A stretch of 64,000 nucleotides of DNA. It comes from Cercospora beticola. Its lineage: Eukaryota; Ascomycota; Dothideomycetes; Mycosphaerellales; Mycosphaerellaceae. The notes under the pieces were generated by a model that worked only from the letters and a program-made list of their open reading frames with translations, had not been told where the DNA came from and did not search any database. Positions 46,259 through 58,210 of the stretch are shown here, piece by piece. The stretch lies in NCBI RefSeq assembly GCF_033473495.1, contig NC_088940.1:2170001-2234000 (forward strand), given 5' to 3'. Positions within the stretch are counted from its first letter, which is position 1; the number at the start of each line of letters is the position of its first letter. Both the position numbers and the translations under genes were made by a program.

Positions 46259-48973
46259 ATGGCTCGCTTTTCCTTCCGGCCTATCTTGCGGAGGCTGTCC
46301 AGCAAGCACTCAACCACCGCCGCCTCCACCAAGAGCGATCCCAGCGACCACAGCACCGCCGCGACCTCCGCATCGCCCTCTCCATCCCCAGGCCCGCCGT
46401 CCTCCTCCAAGCCGCGGCGGGCCCGGAAATCCGCCTCACTTGCAAAGCTCAAGGATAAAGTCCGGCAGCTGGAAGACGGCGACCAACCTGCAGCTGCTGT
46501 CGCCGCCCACCAAGAGTCGCGTTCGAGCAGCGTGGGCGTGGTCGAAGAAGAACTCATTGCACCAGCAGCCAGCAGCAGCGAGAACGGCGGGCAGGCGCCG
46601 ATCGGAGCGATTCACGCGGCTAGCCGACCCGACCAGCAATCTCACGCCGAGCCTGCCACACCACCACCTCCGCCATCCGCGCTCGCCCTGGACGGCGACA
46701 CCTTGCCCGAGAACCCCCTGCTGGTCGTGGAAGAGCCCACTCCCGAGGCATTGGGTGCGCGAAGTGCTCGTCAGCGAGAACCGCCTCAGTGAGTTGTCCT
46801 GCGAGCGCTGTGATCGTGATCTCGATGTTGTGCATGGAGCTCCTCCGAGCTGTGTGTGCACATCGCGCTAAACCTTATGTTTCTGCAACCCATTCGAGAT
46901 GCATGTTTTACGGACGCCAAATTTCACTAACACATGCTCTCCTATAGCCCCGGCTCACGACCAACTTCCTCATCATCGGGCACGCTGCAACGAGATCACG
47001 GCCTGAGCCTGCGACTGGCATACCCTCGCCCATCCACCGCAGTGCCGCAGAGCCCACGCCATCAAGCTTCAGCTCAACCGCGCCCTCGGAGCGTTGTGGG
47101 CAGCTCCGATGCCGACGTCGTAGACGCACTCACTGATCCTCCGCCCCAGCACGAGCCCACCCCTGCGAGCCCTTCGGTGCGTGCTCTGTCCGCAGCACCA
47201 AAAATGGCTGCTACAATGCATCGCAAGATCTGGGTGAAGCGGCCGAACGCATCAGCAACGCTGGTGCAGATCCGCGATGACGATCTGGTCGACGACGTGC
47301 GGGACATGATTCTGCGCAAGTATGCCAACTCGTTGGGCAAGACCTTCGACGCTCCAGATCTCACGTTGACCATCGTCACGCGCTCAGAACATGCTGGTCC
47401 ACGGAGTTCACGCATGTTGGGACCTGAAGAGGAGATCTGCAGAACAATAGACTCATACTACCCAGGCGGCCAAACTGTCGATGAGGCACTCATAATAGAC
47501 CTGCCACAAAAGCGGACTCCGCGTCCCTCGCCGAGAGCAATACACCACAGTTATCATGCCTTGGATGAGTTCAGGCCCCCGGAAACTGGTTCCGACTACT
47601 TTCCCCCGATGCCTGTCACCGTCCAGCCTGCACTGCCCAATCACATTGCTCGTGAACATCACGGATCGCTGTCGAGCGAGCACCCGAGGTCAATGGCAGT
47701 GCTGACCACAGGCCAAGTGCCTCCTCTCCCATCGCCTGGCACTGTCGGGCGCCGGCACCGCTCAGAACGCGAACACCGACCTCGAATAGGAAGGCAGCAT
47801 ACCTCCTCGCCTACCATCATCACGCATGCCTCGCACGCCGATCAAACAAACGTTCCTGCCTCGGCGGCCGCCTCTGCTCATCTGACCCGCTCGACTAGAT
47901 CTCGAGTCGATTCCTCGGCATCGGAGGCCACACACCGACCTCACGATCCGCCGACCGCACCTCCTCTTCCCACTCCCCCAGCGCCAGAAGCTCCGCCAAC
48001 AGGCAAACCCGGGTCTGGTCCCCCGACTCCAAACACGGGCGCTCTCAATGGCATGCGCGGCCCTCGACCCCGTAAAGCGCGCAGGTCTACACCCGATAAA
48101 TTGTCATCCAAAGGACGAACGGGCACTCCTCATTTCGACACATATAATAGCATAGCAGGTCTGTCGAGCGTCCTAGATGGGTCGGTGCCGCCAATCAACG
48201 TGCTCATTGTCGAGGACAACATCATCAATCTCCGTATCCTGGAGGGCCTGATGAAGAGGTTGAAAGTTCGATGGCAGACAGCGATGAATGGGCAGATAGC
48301 GGTGGACAAGTGGAGGACAGGAGGATATCACTTGGTGCTAATGGACATTCAAATGCCAGTCATGAATGGATTGCAAGCTACGAAAGAGATCCGGAGACTG
48401 GAAAGAGTCAACGGGATAGGTGTTTTCAGCTCGACTCCCGGGAGTAATACCGAGAAAGGCCCATTGGACGCCAATGGCAGCGGTCAGGATCAGGAAAAGA
48501 CCCATAATCCAGACGATGACAAGCTCGACATGTCGAAGGGCCTATTTAAGTCGCCCATCATCATCGTGGCGCTTACTGCATCCTCGCTGCAGTCCGATCG
48601 ACATGAGGCACTGGCCGCCGGATGCAATGACTTCTTGACCAAGCCTGTTAATTTCGTTTGGCTTGAACGCAAAGTCAAGGAGTGGGGTTCGATGATGGCG
48701 ATCATCGACTACGATGGATGGCGACACTGGAAAGACTTGGCTGAGCAAGAGAATGCGGGAAAGACTGAGGAACAAAAGCAAAAGGAGCGTGAGCAGGAGG
48801 AGAAGCAAAAGAAGAAGATGGAGAAGCTCGCTATATTGCAAGAAAAGCAGCGAAAGACCGCCGAGGCGCAAGCCAAGGAGAAGGAGCGAAAGAAGCGTGA
48901 GAGCATGGGAGAGCCACTGTCTCCGCCTGTTGCTGCGGAAGAGCCTCCGGTTGCCAACGGGATTGCTGAATGA
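46259..48973 (+). CDS. SSK1: Ssk1-type response regulator of the HOG osmostress pathway
   Basis: An 851-residue receiver protein. Exons 46259..46788 and 46948..48973; the intron has a CACTAACAC branch site. The first 560 residues are Pro/Ser-rich and disordered, except for a conserved patch at about 270-370 (MHRKIWVKRPNASATLVQI, DLVDDVRDMILRKYANSLG), which is characteristic of fungal Ssk1. The receiver begins at about 592: INVLIVEDNIINLRILEGL, with the acidic pocket Glu-Asp, the phospho-acceptor Asp in LVLMDIQMPVMNG (about 642), IIIVALTASSLQSDRHEAL with the conserved Thr, and FLTKPVNFVWLE with the conserved Lys. An insert of about 60 residues splits the receiver, as in other Ssk1 proteins. 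The end is a Lys/Glu-rich coil. Known role: takes phosphate from the Sln1/Ypd1 relay and, when unphosphorylated, activates the MAPKKK above Hog1. Confidence 0.95.
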
Positions 48974-49423
48974 GCATGCCCCACTTTGATGCGTTTTGAT
49001 GTTTCGCGCAAGGCTGTGGAGCGTACTGCGAGGTTCTCGTGGGAGTCACCTTTTGCATAGCGGGCATACGAGCGATGGCGTTGTTGGAACACGTTGGATA
49101 TTGAGCATTTTTGGGTCTTCCCTAGTGAGTGAGATGAGTGTGACAGCGGATACCCTATTCTTGCACATGCCGAGCTAGATTATTTTACATCAATTGTCTG
49201 ACTTGAGGTCAGATTGAGCTCGTTACCTGGACTTTTCTGTCAATTGAGTGCTAATGATGTGAAATATGAAAGAGGGTAACCATTTTTGCAGAAGATCATA
49301 CCATTTGCCGAAAACTAAACGATCAGACACGATTCTATCCTATGCTCTTCCCACTATCTCTTTATAAGATCAACCACGAAATCATCCTATGCTCTTTCTA
49401 CTGCGTCTTTACAAGCGACCCCT
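48974..49423. terminator. Convergent 3' flanks, SSK1-like / RING gene
   Basis: 450 bases between facing stop codons; AT-rich in the centre. Probably both polyadenylation regions. Confidence 0.35.
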
Positions 49424-50572
49424 CTATTCCCAATGCACAGTATCCATGAACTCCTTAATCCTCTCCGCCTCACCAACAACCTCCTTAATCACATGCCAAA
49501 CATACTCCTGCGTAAAACTCATTTGTTCCGGCAAAGTCTCAATCAAATCACCCTCAGCCGTAACGAAAATCTCAAAAGCCGGCGAACGGCTACTCAATTC
49601 TTTGCAGAGAAGCTCTGCGAAATGGAAGTAGAGTGCGTCAGGGGATTCGAAATTCTGGCCTTCGAGAAGGAGGATACAATCGAATGTGGTGGTGATGAGG
49701 GTTTGGAAGACGAATTTCTCGTCTTCGATGGTGGTGAAGTAGGCGGATTTGTGGGCGAGGGTTGCGTTTGCGGTTTGGAGGAGTTGGGTTGTGAGGATGT
49801 TGGGTTCGATTAGGCAGGGGCGGGAAATATCATCGGTGACGGGGCGGGAGAAGGATGCGTCGGGAAGGCTATTACGCCAGCGAGCATACTGCACGAGGAA
49901 GCGGTTCATCCAGTCTGGATTTTCGACTTCGTCGAGGACGTAGTGGTGGTGGTTGGGTTGGAGACTTACTGGGAGGCCGAGGGTGGACTCTCTGGGAGTG
50001 ACTTCGTGGCGTCTTGCTGCTTCGTCGACGAAATTTGCTTCTTCGCCGGTTTGTTCTTCACTCATGACCTGGTCTCCATGTGAGAAGTCTTCCATGTCGT
50101 CCAGTTGGCTTAAGTACTCGTGATTTTCCTCATCGGAAACGCTTTCCTGGTCCATGTCGTGGTCATGTTCGTAGAGCCTCTTTCTGCACGAGGGACAGTT
50201 ACTGTGGTCTGTCAGCCAGCGAACGATGCATGTGCCGCAGTAGGCGTCTGTGTGAGAGCATACTGAGATCTTGGTTGGTTCGATGGCCTCGCTGATCAAG
50301 CAGATCAGACAGTCGGTTGGTGGGCACGGAACCAGTCCGTCGCCCATGAGAAAATCGATCTTCGGTGGTAGGGTCGTCATACTGTGATACCGAGCTGTAG
50401 GTGTGTCAAGAGATTTCAAGCGATGTGTTCGTTGATGTTGCTCGACCGGTTCCTGCGGGTCGAGGTGCTTGGTATGAGCAGAACGTACACAGGGTGGGTG
50501 TTCATATTTATGTAGATACCATGAGATGCTCTCACACTTCAGAATTCGTTTGACAGCCGCTACTCGGTGCAT
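49424..50572 (-). CDS. RING-finger protein (C3HC4), probable E3 ligase
   Basis: Intronless. Two starts in one frame: ATG at 50572 (382 residues) or ATG at 50380 (MTTLPPKIDF, 318 residues). I prefer the shorter because the extra 64 residues are His/Arg-rich and poorly ordered, but give the longer span. The RING is close to the N-terminus of the short form: TDCLICLISEAIEPTKISVC then SHTDAYCGTCIVRWL and NCPSCRKRL, with all eight zinc ligands in C3HC4 order. An acidic middle (SVSDEENHEYLSQLDDMEDF) is followed by a folded, helix-rich C-terminal half (LDEVENPDWMNRFLVQYARW, EYVWHVIKEVVGEAERIKEF). Substrate unknown; no known paralogue recognised. Confidence 0.85.
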   Translation of the reverse strand: MHRVAAVKRILKCESISWYLHKYEHPPCVRSAHTKHLDPQEPVEQHQRTHRLKSLDTPTARYHSMTTLPPKIDFLMGDGLVPCPPTDCLICLISEAIEPTKISVCSHTDAYCGTCIVRWLTDHSNCPSCRKRLYEHDHDMDQESVSDEENHEYLSQLDDMEDFSHGDQVMSEEQTGEEANFVDEAARRHEVTPRESTLGLPVSLQPNHHHYVLDEVENPDWMNRFLVQYARWRNSLPDASFSRPVTDDISRPCLIEPNILTTQLLQTANATLAHKSAYFTTIEDEKFVFQTLITTTFDCILLLEGQNFESPDALYFHFAELLCKELSSRSPAFEIFVTAEGDLIETLPEQMSFTQEYVWHVIKEVVGEAERIKEFMDTVHWE

Positions 50573-51668
50573 TGTTGGAAGTTGTGTTCTTTATTCTCTT
50601 GTGCCATTGTGAGTTTGGCTTGAAAGAAATTCGCGTGTTCCTTTATTCAGAGAGTGCATTGTATTTTGACCGCGGTAACTCAACTCAAGGAGGCCGAAGG
50701 AACGGAGAGGGCAGACTGAGCTAGTACCAGGACGTCCGATTCAATGGGTCAGCACAATCATTATCGGTTTGAGAGACATCGTGACCGCTGCAGTCGACAG
50801 TGCGTGAAAGTTGTCAGAAGTCGCACGAGTGCAGCAGGAAGAGGTTCGTGATGTTGCTGAAGACGACGACACGAAATGATTTCCACTAAGCACATTGTTG
50901 CGTGGTCTTCTGTAGTGAGTCTCCATATGTTGGAGAGAAGAACTTCGAAGCTGGAAGGCGCTCCGTGGAAAAAATAGCTGTTCGGCTGGCTTCCGGGCTG
51001 CCAACGAATCACCGCTGGCGGGCTCAGCCGGAGCTAGCTCATGTATGTCTTGGCTGTCGGACAAACGTCAGGCACGGACGTTCTTGCGCTTCGATGATGA
51101 ATGGTGACTGCAGTGAGCAAGCTAGTTCATGACTCTCTCGGCTCGACAGATTCCCATTCACACTCTTTCTGGTGTCGTGCTCGTCGTATCCATCAAATAA
51201 TTGATTGACGTCCCTCAAATCCCCATCAAATTTCACACCTATCAGGATCGACGGATGGCACTGAGAAGGAGCCAGGTGGGAGCTCTCACGTACGCGAAGA
51301 CTCCGATACGTCCGGCGTTTTCTGCAGCTTCCAGCTTCCGTCTTACAACCATGCCACAACGCCTTCACCTCACATCCGGAGTTCCCGCAGCCATGTATTC
51401 GCATGCAAGACATTGCCGCCCGCCGCCCAGGCTAGGAATGCGATACCAAGATACCCGCTCCCCGCGACCGTTGCGAAGATGATGTGGCCTATGACGCATG
51501 GATCCAACACATCCATTCGACTAGGAAAGTGATCAGATTATTTGTAACTCCTTGTCATAGCGTACAAATCATCGATCTTACTCCCGTTCCCGGTCCACGT
51601 CCTCGTTTCCACTCTTCACTCGAAAACATACGCGTCCACCAATTCACCTCGTAACAGCAACAGTGAAG
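50573..51668. other. Divergent intergenic, 1.1 kb
   Basis: Between the RING gene and the Ser-rich ORF. Small ORFs of up to 124 codons without features. Confidence 0.5.
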
Positions 51669-52187
51669 ATGGACTTCCTCAAACGCAAACTCTCCGTCCG
51701 CAAACGCAGCAACACAGCAAGTTCCACCCAAAGCAGCACCATCACATCATCCGACTACGAGAACCGCAACCTCTCCCCCGCCGAACAACGCATGGAACAA
51801 CTCAACGACGAACGCTACGAAAACGAATACCGACGCTCTCAAGACGGAACCCACGTCCCCTCTCCCACAAGATCCAAATCCTTCCGCAACAGAACGCCTC
51901 GAAAATCTTCTTTGACACGCTCACCGGCTTCATTCGTGAAATATGGTGGACCGGGATTGAATGCTCCGGGTAATATGAAGAACGATTCGGAGGGGAATGC
52001 ATTTGGGATTTCGGCGGGGGAAGTACCGCCTTTGCCGTTGAATGCGCATGTGCATGGTGATGGGCAGATTAGTGATTTTGAGAGGTATAGGTTGCAGACT
52101 TTGAGTCGGGATCCGGTGCATGAGGGGACGGGGAGTGAGAGGAGGGGTGGAGGGTTGGAGGGGGTTGTGGAGGTGGAGGGACGGTAG
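51669..52187 (+). CDS. Ser/Arg-rich hypothetical protein
   Basis: Intronless, 172 residues. It opens MDFLKRKLSVRKRSNTASST, so the N-terminus is strongly basic and Ser-rich, then has NLSPAEQRMEQLNDERYENE (likely one helix) and a phosphosite-like SPTRSKSFRNRTPRKSSL. The C-terminal third is Gly-rich and acidic. No signal peptide, membrane helix or Cys. The good ATG context (AGATGG after a CA-rich leader) and codon usage that shifts to typical coding support a real gene. No family recognised; it may be a phosphorylated scaffold-like protein. Confidence 0.65.
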   Translation: MDFLKRKLSVRKRSNTASSTQSSTITSSDYENRNLSPAEQRMEQLNDERYENEYRRSQDGTHVPSPTRSKSFRNRTPRKSSLTRSPASFVKYGGPGLNAPGNMKNDSEGNAFGISAGEVPPLPLNAHVHGDGQISDFERYRLQTLSRDPVHEGTGSERRGGGLEGVVEVEGR

Positions 52188-52975
52188 ACGAGGCACTGGG
52201 TTGTGAGCGACTGCAGATCATTTGAGGGTTACATGGAAGGGAGGAGGGGAGTTGAGTGGGAACAATGCGTTGCTCTCAACGGTATGGGAACGGAGAAAAG
52301 GGAAACTTTGGGGCACTTTCACATAAATGTGAGAGTGATGCCAAATGCGCAGGACGCAATTTTGGCAAAAGGGCGAATGGGTGCATTCTGTTGCATCTCG
52401 TAGGGTGGAGCATGGCATCAAGGCGGATTTCATCTATGCATCGACGCATCGGCATCATCGATTTCATATGTACCCGGCATCAAATTGCCATATTTGTGGT
52501 GGTACCAATTCGACCTTCTGTTCTCGATTCCCATCACATTGGCCATTGCAACCGGCGCACTAGTCAACGTCCTTCTCTCGATGCCCAAGCGAGCCAGGCC
52601 CATCAGAGACATCGTTGCCATCTTCAAACTCCGACAGGTTCACAAGACTGTCACACTAGCTCTTGTACGTGGGTGGATCGGCCAAGACCCAAACGTTTGC
52701 ATGTCTTATCGTCCTTAAGCTCACGCAGTACCAGTGGTAGCGATGAGCCCCAAACCATCTCAAACGTTTCCTCTCATCTTTGAGTGGCTTGCAATAGTGG
52801 TAGACTAGCCCATGGCCGTGGTTGTACAATTCTCTCCAGCACGTGCTATAATAGTGCTGTGCACGAATCATGGAGCTCAACGCTGCCAATTGCCTCGAAC
52901 TCTTCTATTGAGAGTGCGGATTGGCTGGTCCGCACATTTTTCTATTCGTCGCTGAGATCCACAATGCCGCCATGT
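52188..52975. other. Intergenic, 0.8 kb
   Basis: Between the Ser-rich ORF and the 3' end of the Tah18-like gene. ORFs to 175 codons on the plus strand are featureless; I reject them as genes. Confidence 0.5.
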
Positions 52976-55079
52976 CTACCACGTCTCTTGCTTGTAGCGG
53001 CCGCTCTTCTCCATGTTCTCCAGGTATGCCTCGGCTTCTTCTGCAGACATTGCGCCGTGTTCCATAAAAGCATCTATCAATGCTTGACGAACACCTTTGG
53101 GCATGTTCCCAGACGATCCGCAGACATAGACTTTGCCGTGCTTCTGTAACAGAGCTTCGCAGACCTTGTTTCCATTGGCTCGAATCTGGTCTTGGACGTA
53201 TTGTCTCGGCTTGTCCTGGTCACGAGAGAAGGCGGTGCAAACAGCAAGTCCATCGTTTTCCGCGAATGCCCGCCATTCGTCGCGGAAGAAGTAGTCGCTG
53301 TTCTCGTTGCGACAACCAAAGAAAAGAATATCACCAGTCAGAGACGTCGGATCCTTTCCACTTTGCGCTTCCTGTGCCCATAACAGTCGCTCATGGACCA
53401 TCGAACGCATTGGCGCCAGCCCGGTACCAGGCCCGACCATGACCACGGGAACCTCAAGTTCTGAAGGCCGGACGTCGAGATAGCCTGCCTGGAGCCCAAT
53501 ACTGATCTTCTGATTCTCCTTCAATGTGGCGATGTACCTCGTGCACACGCCGTATCGCCTGCGATACTTAATGATCGGACTGGGAGGGTCGACAATGGCA
53601 ATCAAGAGCTGTACCCTTGTGCGGCCACTGTCGTCAGCCTTCAATGCGCCACCACTAGCAATACTGAACTGCCGGCCTCGCATGATAGGAAGCGCGGTCA
53701 GCGCGTATTGCCAAGGGATTTTGATAAGGGTAAAGTCCATCATAGCTTCGACTATCGTTCGTTTCGGTCGCGTGGTGTAGTCCCACAGCTCATCGATCAG
53801 CTCTGGATTGGCAAGCTCTAGTAAACGCTCCTTTTGATACGCCTCATCTTCTGTACTTTCCCCAGCGAAATGCACCAATCCGGCGAAAAATGATCTCCGA
53901 GGTATGGACATGATGTCGAGTACATTCTCCAGTAGCCATCGTAAGGTCAGATTCACTTCTGATAACTTGAAATTCCGCAACGGCGAAGGCGTGGAGAGCT
54001 TGTTGTTCAACATATCTTGATTGGTAATGAGCGACAGCGGAAGGTCTGCGACATCTTGCCACTTCATTAGTTCGATGAAAGCTTGCACGTCTTCCGGGAA
54101 GTTCTTGGGATATATCACTGCGACCGCGCCTGGACCATAAGTCACCTGCTCCTCAACGCGGAGATCTAGCAGTCTCACATCCTGGAAATGCTTCGTAGGC
54201 GTAATGCGATCGTTGTGCTCAATATGGGCAGCATATGAGCCGACTACTGGCAGCAGAGATGAAGACGGTAGGCCCGCATCCGCCGAGTCTGCGCTTGCAT
54301 CCGTGGTACTGTGCACGCCATTGATATTCAGGTTAGCATGTAGCACATCTCCAGCCGGCTGTGCCACAAGCTTCCATTTGGGCTCGACAAAGAAGTCATC
54401 TGCTATCGGCTCGACGTCGTCGGCCAGAGGAAATGCTTCCAATAACTTCTGCTTGAGCTGCACGATCCATTCACGAAAGCCCGCACTGTGACCCTCTGGA
54501 TGTTGTTCGTTGCCTTCACCTCGTTCGCAAAAGCTCTGTGCTCCAAGTTGGGTGAGGCGGCCGCAGACGAGACGATGGGCCACATTGTACTGTGCATATG
54601 AGCTGTCACCAAGACCAAAGGAAGAGAAACGAAGTCTACGGAAAATGCCCGGCTTCAAGGCGCTGCTGAGCAGCTTCTTCCAAAAGCCGCGGGCATTCTG
54701 TGGCATCTCACCTTGTCCGGTGGTGGAGATGGAGAAGATGACTATCGTCGGCCGCAAGAGGTCTTTCAACACGACCGAGTCGAGGTCGAGGACGGTCGTG
54801 TCGAATCGCAGACGTTCAGTCATGCGACCAATCTCCTCTGCCACATCCTGAGCATTGCCTGTCTCAGAGCCATAGAGAATCAGGGCAGTGCGCGGCGGGC
54901 TCCTGCGTCTTGCCGCATCAGCGTCGTGATCCTGGCGGAGGAAGAAGGCATCGGCTGCCGTGTCACACGCGCCTACTGCTGCAGTGCTGGCGACTGTGGC
55001 GAGTGCGAGGGAGGTGGTGTTGTGGTGCCGTACCGTTGACTCTGCCTGCCCTCAGCAACGCCCGCTCCTGCTGCTGCAT
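52976..55079 (-). CDS. TAH18: NADPH-dependent diflavin oxidoreductase Tah18 (NDOR1)
   Basis: Electron donor to Dre2 in cytosolic Fe-S protein assembly. The main exon is 54954..52976. FMN domain: TALILYGSETGNAQDVAEEIG, FSISTTGQGEMPQNAR, FSSFGLGDSSYAQYN. Linker and FAD domain: DDFFVEPKWKL, GRQFSIASGGALK in the place of the RxYS motif, then GVCTRYIATLKEN. NADPH domain: VVMVGPGTGLAPMRSMV, FFGCRNENSDYFFRDEW, YVCGSSGNMPKGVRQAL, and the C-terminal GRYKQETW with a penultimate-region aromatic as in NDOR1. There is no ATG in frame just before the FMN fold. I propose a 46-base first exon, 55079..55034 (MQQQERALLRAG), giving 674 residues; this 5' end is inferred, the rest is sure. Confidence 0.9.
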
Positions 55080-55658
55080 CGTGGCCAGTGCTTTCCGTGA
55101 ATGGCATCGTGAGGGCGGTGTAGCGACAAACTCATTGGCACATGTGCAGGGGCCGAAGAGCAAATGTGCTGCTGAGGCTCGATCATCGTCGCATGATGGG
55201 TCGAGCGGTGGCGGCCACGGGCAAAAATTCACCAGCATGCACACGACATGGCCGGGTCGAGTGAGCGTCATTGGCTCCGTTCACTTTAGCTCCCGCCTCC
55301 AGTTGCGCCTGCTGTGCGGCGAAGGCAGGGGTCCCGCTTGGCATGCGAAATGTTGATGATTCTCGAACTCCTTTCCGACGCTTCTCCTTCTCTCCATCGT
55401 CAATCAACAACACCATCACCACAACACCCAAAATCTCACGATCAGGCCACGAAGCTAGCCACGACAACTCTCCGTACGTCGCCCCCGCAGAAACGCCGCG
55501 CACGCGACAAGCGCATCGTCCTGACTGACACACTTTCTACAGCTTGACAATCTGTTTCCATCAGCGGACCAGGGCACCTAGTTTCCTTAACCACCACACG
55601 ACCCCAGTCAATACCATACCCACAAAGACCTTTTTCGTGTCATCAACCTGCAAACAAT
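55080..55658. promoter_or_regulatory. Divergent promoter, TAH18-like / RRM gene
   Basis: 579 bases. Strong CT-rich tracts at about 55370-55440 and a run of ACAACACC-like text near 55400 are typical of highly expressed fungal promoters. No gene seen. Confidence 0.4.
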
Positions 55659-56895
55659 ATGTCTGTTGAAGCTGCCACCGCCCAATTGGCAAACACCACC
55701 CTCAACGAGCCTACCGGCACCGCGGAAGGCGCCAGTGTCGGAGCTGGCGGCGACAAGCCCATCAACGCATCACAGAATGAGGCTGTCATCGCAAGCGCCG
55801 CCGAGGGTCGGCGACTGTATATCGGAAACCTCGCGTACGCGACCACCGAGGGAGAGTTGAAGGAGTTCTTCAAGGACTACCTTGTGTACGTTGCACCTGC
55901 CGCCTCGTTGCACAGGAAGTCGCGTGCTGACTGTTATTACAGCGAAACCACTTCGATCCCAACCAACCCACGCACGACTCGCCCAGTCGGATACGCCTTC
56001 GTTGACGTGTCCACCCCTACCGAGGCTGAGCGTGCCATCAACGAGTTGAACGGCAAGACCATCCTGGATCGCAAGGTCTCCGTCCAGCTCGCCCGCAAGC
56101 CAGAGCCTGCTGCCGAGAAGACTGCCACATCCGAGAACGCAGAGGGTGGTGAAGGCCAACAGCGTCGCCGCTCATCTACCCGTGGCCGTGGTCGCGGCCG
56201 TGGACGAGGTGGACGCGCAGGTCGTGGAGGCCGCAAAGGCGCTGAGACCAACGGCGAGGCTACCGAGGGCACCAACGGCCCCACCAACGTTCCTGCTGCT
56301 GTCAACCCACTGACACAGACCACAAACGAGGCTCTTACCGGCCAAGAGGGCGAGGAGGGTACCATCACCGTGGACGGCAAGCAGGGCAAGTCCCGTGCCC
56401 CACGCGAGCCACGCAAGCAACGCGGACCTCCAGAGGACGGCGTTCCAAGCAAGACGAAGATCATGGTTGCCAACTTGCCTTACGATCTTCGCGAAGAGAA
56501 GGTATGTTTCCACTGAGTCTCAGAGTAATCGTTCCTGCCTGATGCTGACCTTTTAGAAGCTGCTTGAGATCTTCGCCGACTACCAGCCCACCTCCGCTAA
56601 GATTGCGCTCCGCCCCATCCCCAAATTCATGGTTCGCAAGCTTCAGGCACGCAACGAGCCACGCAAGGGTCGCGGCTTCGGCTTCGTCACGCTCGCTAGC
56701 ACCGAGCTCCAACAGAAGGCTTGCGAGGACATGAACGGCAAAGAGATCGAGGGACGTGAAATTGCCGTTAAGGTCGCGATTGATAGCCCAGGCAAGGAGG
56801 ACGAGGACCCAAACGCACCAATTGGCGAGACTGGCGTTGACGCCGAGCCATCGACTGCTGAGGGCTCTGCCAACGTCAACACTGCCACTGCTTGA
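55659..56895 (+). CDS. RNA-binding protein with two RRMs and an RGG linker
   Basis: 374 residues. Exons 55659..55885, 55943..56501 and 56557..56895. RRM1 (about 52-135): RLYIGNLAYATTEGELKEFF is RNP2; RPVGYAFVDVSTPTEA is RNP1. Then an acidic stretch, and an RG-rich block RGRGRGRGRGGRAGRGGRKG. RRM2 (about 268-350): KIMVANLPYDLREEKKLLEI and KGRGFGFVTLASTELQQKA. The tail is acidic and Thr-rich. The order RRM-RGG-RRM is that of a fungal group with nuclear and ribosome-linked members; the exact orthologue is uncertain. Coding usage is strongly biased to C-ending codons, which fits high expression. Known role in general: mRNA or rRNA binding; the RGG block may be methylated (inference). Confidence 0.92.
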
Positions 56896-57383
56896 GCGGG
56901 AGATTCTCGCTAGCGCGCCTGAAAATCTGTCTTGCCTCTCCTCCACTTCTTGCCTGTTCTATGCAGCATCTTGGCTATCTGGTATGGACATACGCTGCAG
57001 AGTTCTGGGCGAAATCGGGCTGCGGTGGGACAAACGAAAGGAAGAAGAACACCGCTCAATGTTGACATCGATTTGAACATGAGATGCGACGAGTTTATGC
57101 CATTCTGCACATTGTATTCGATGTAGTTTTAGATATGAACACATTGAGACAACCTGGTTGTGCAAGTTTTCAACTCCAGAACTTGGTCCGGGGCTTGTGG
57201 TTTGCGTGTTTGCATGTGCATATCGGTGAAGCTTTGTTGTATGCATCCTTGCCCTCGGCTCTGCACGTCCCCACAAAATCGTCTGAGCTCTTGTTTCTTA
57301 TGCCGAGATCGCATAGCCGTAACTGACGTCTTCTTTGACAGAAACCGTCCGAGAACTGTCTGCATTACTTCAGAACAGCAAAC
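56896..57383. other. Intergenic: RRM gene 3' flank and ETF-beta promoter
   Basis: 488 bases with nothing recognisable beyond short ORFs. Confidence 0.5.
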
Positions 57384-58210
57384 ATGGCCACCAAACTACG
57401 GATATTGGTGCCAGTGAAGCGTGTCATTGACTATGCTGTAGGCTCGCCCTCCAATGGTATCGCACCCTGCTGGGCAACGACTGAATCGTGTCATGACAGG
57501 TCAAACCTCGCGTCAACAAGGCCCAGACGGGCGTCGAGACGAACGTCAAGCACTCGATGAATCCGTTCGACGAACTTTCGATCGAAGAGGCCGTCCGTAT
57601 GCGCGAAGCGAAAAAGCCTGTCGAGGACATCCTTGCTTTCTCCGCTGGGCCAGCCAAGAGCCAGGACATTCTGCGCACTGCGATGGCTATGGGTGCCGAT
57701 CGGGGCATTTTGGTGCAAGAAGACAAAGTGGAATTGGAGCCCTTGGGTGTCGCGAAACTGCTGAAGAAGGTCGTGGAGCAAGAAGACCGGAATCTGGTCA
57801 TTCTGGGCAAGCAGTCGATCGACGATGATGCGAATCAGACGGGACAAATGCTTGCGGGGCTCCTCAACTGGCCGCAAGCGACACAAGCTAGCAAGGTCGA
57901 TATTGCAGACGACGGAGCGGTCACTGTGACGAGGGAAGTGGATGGCGGAGTGGAGACTTTGAAGGCCAAGCTGCCCATGATTATCACCACGGACCTGAGG
58001 TTGAACGAGCCGAGGTATGCGTCGCTGCCGAATATTATGAAGGCGAAGAAGAAGCCGTTGGACAAGAAGACGCTCAAGGACTATGGGCTAGACGGCGAGA
58101 AGAGGCTGAAGACGATCAAAGTCGCTGAGCCAGCGGCGAGGCAAGGCGGCGGTAAAGTGGAGGACGTCGATGGCATGATCTCGAAGCTCAAGGAATTGGG
58201 CGCGTTGTAG
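57384..58210 (+). CDS. Electron transfer flavoprotein beta subunit
   Basis: 254 residues, in two exons 57384..57437 and 57500..58210. It opens MATKLRILVPVKRVIDYAVK, the typical ETF-beta start, with the splice between Ala and Val. Conserved parts: KHSMNPFDELSIEEAVRMRE, ALRTAMAMGAD-type nucleotide stretch (seen as LRTAMAMGADRGILV), NLVILGKQSIDDDANQTGQM, and the signature TTDLRLNEPRYASLPNIMKA. The C-terminal LKDYGLDGEKRLKTIKVAEP is usual. It forms a heterodimer with ETF-alpha in the mitochondrial matrix, holds AMP, and carries electrons from acyl-CoA dehydrogenases to ETF-QO. No classical presequence is present, as is common for ETF-beta. Confidence 0.96.
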
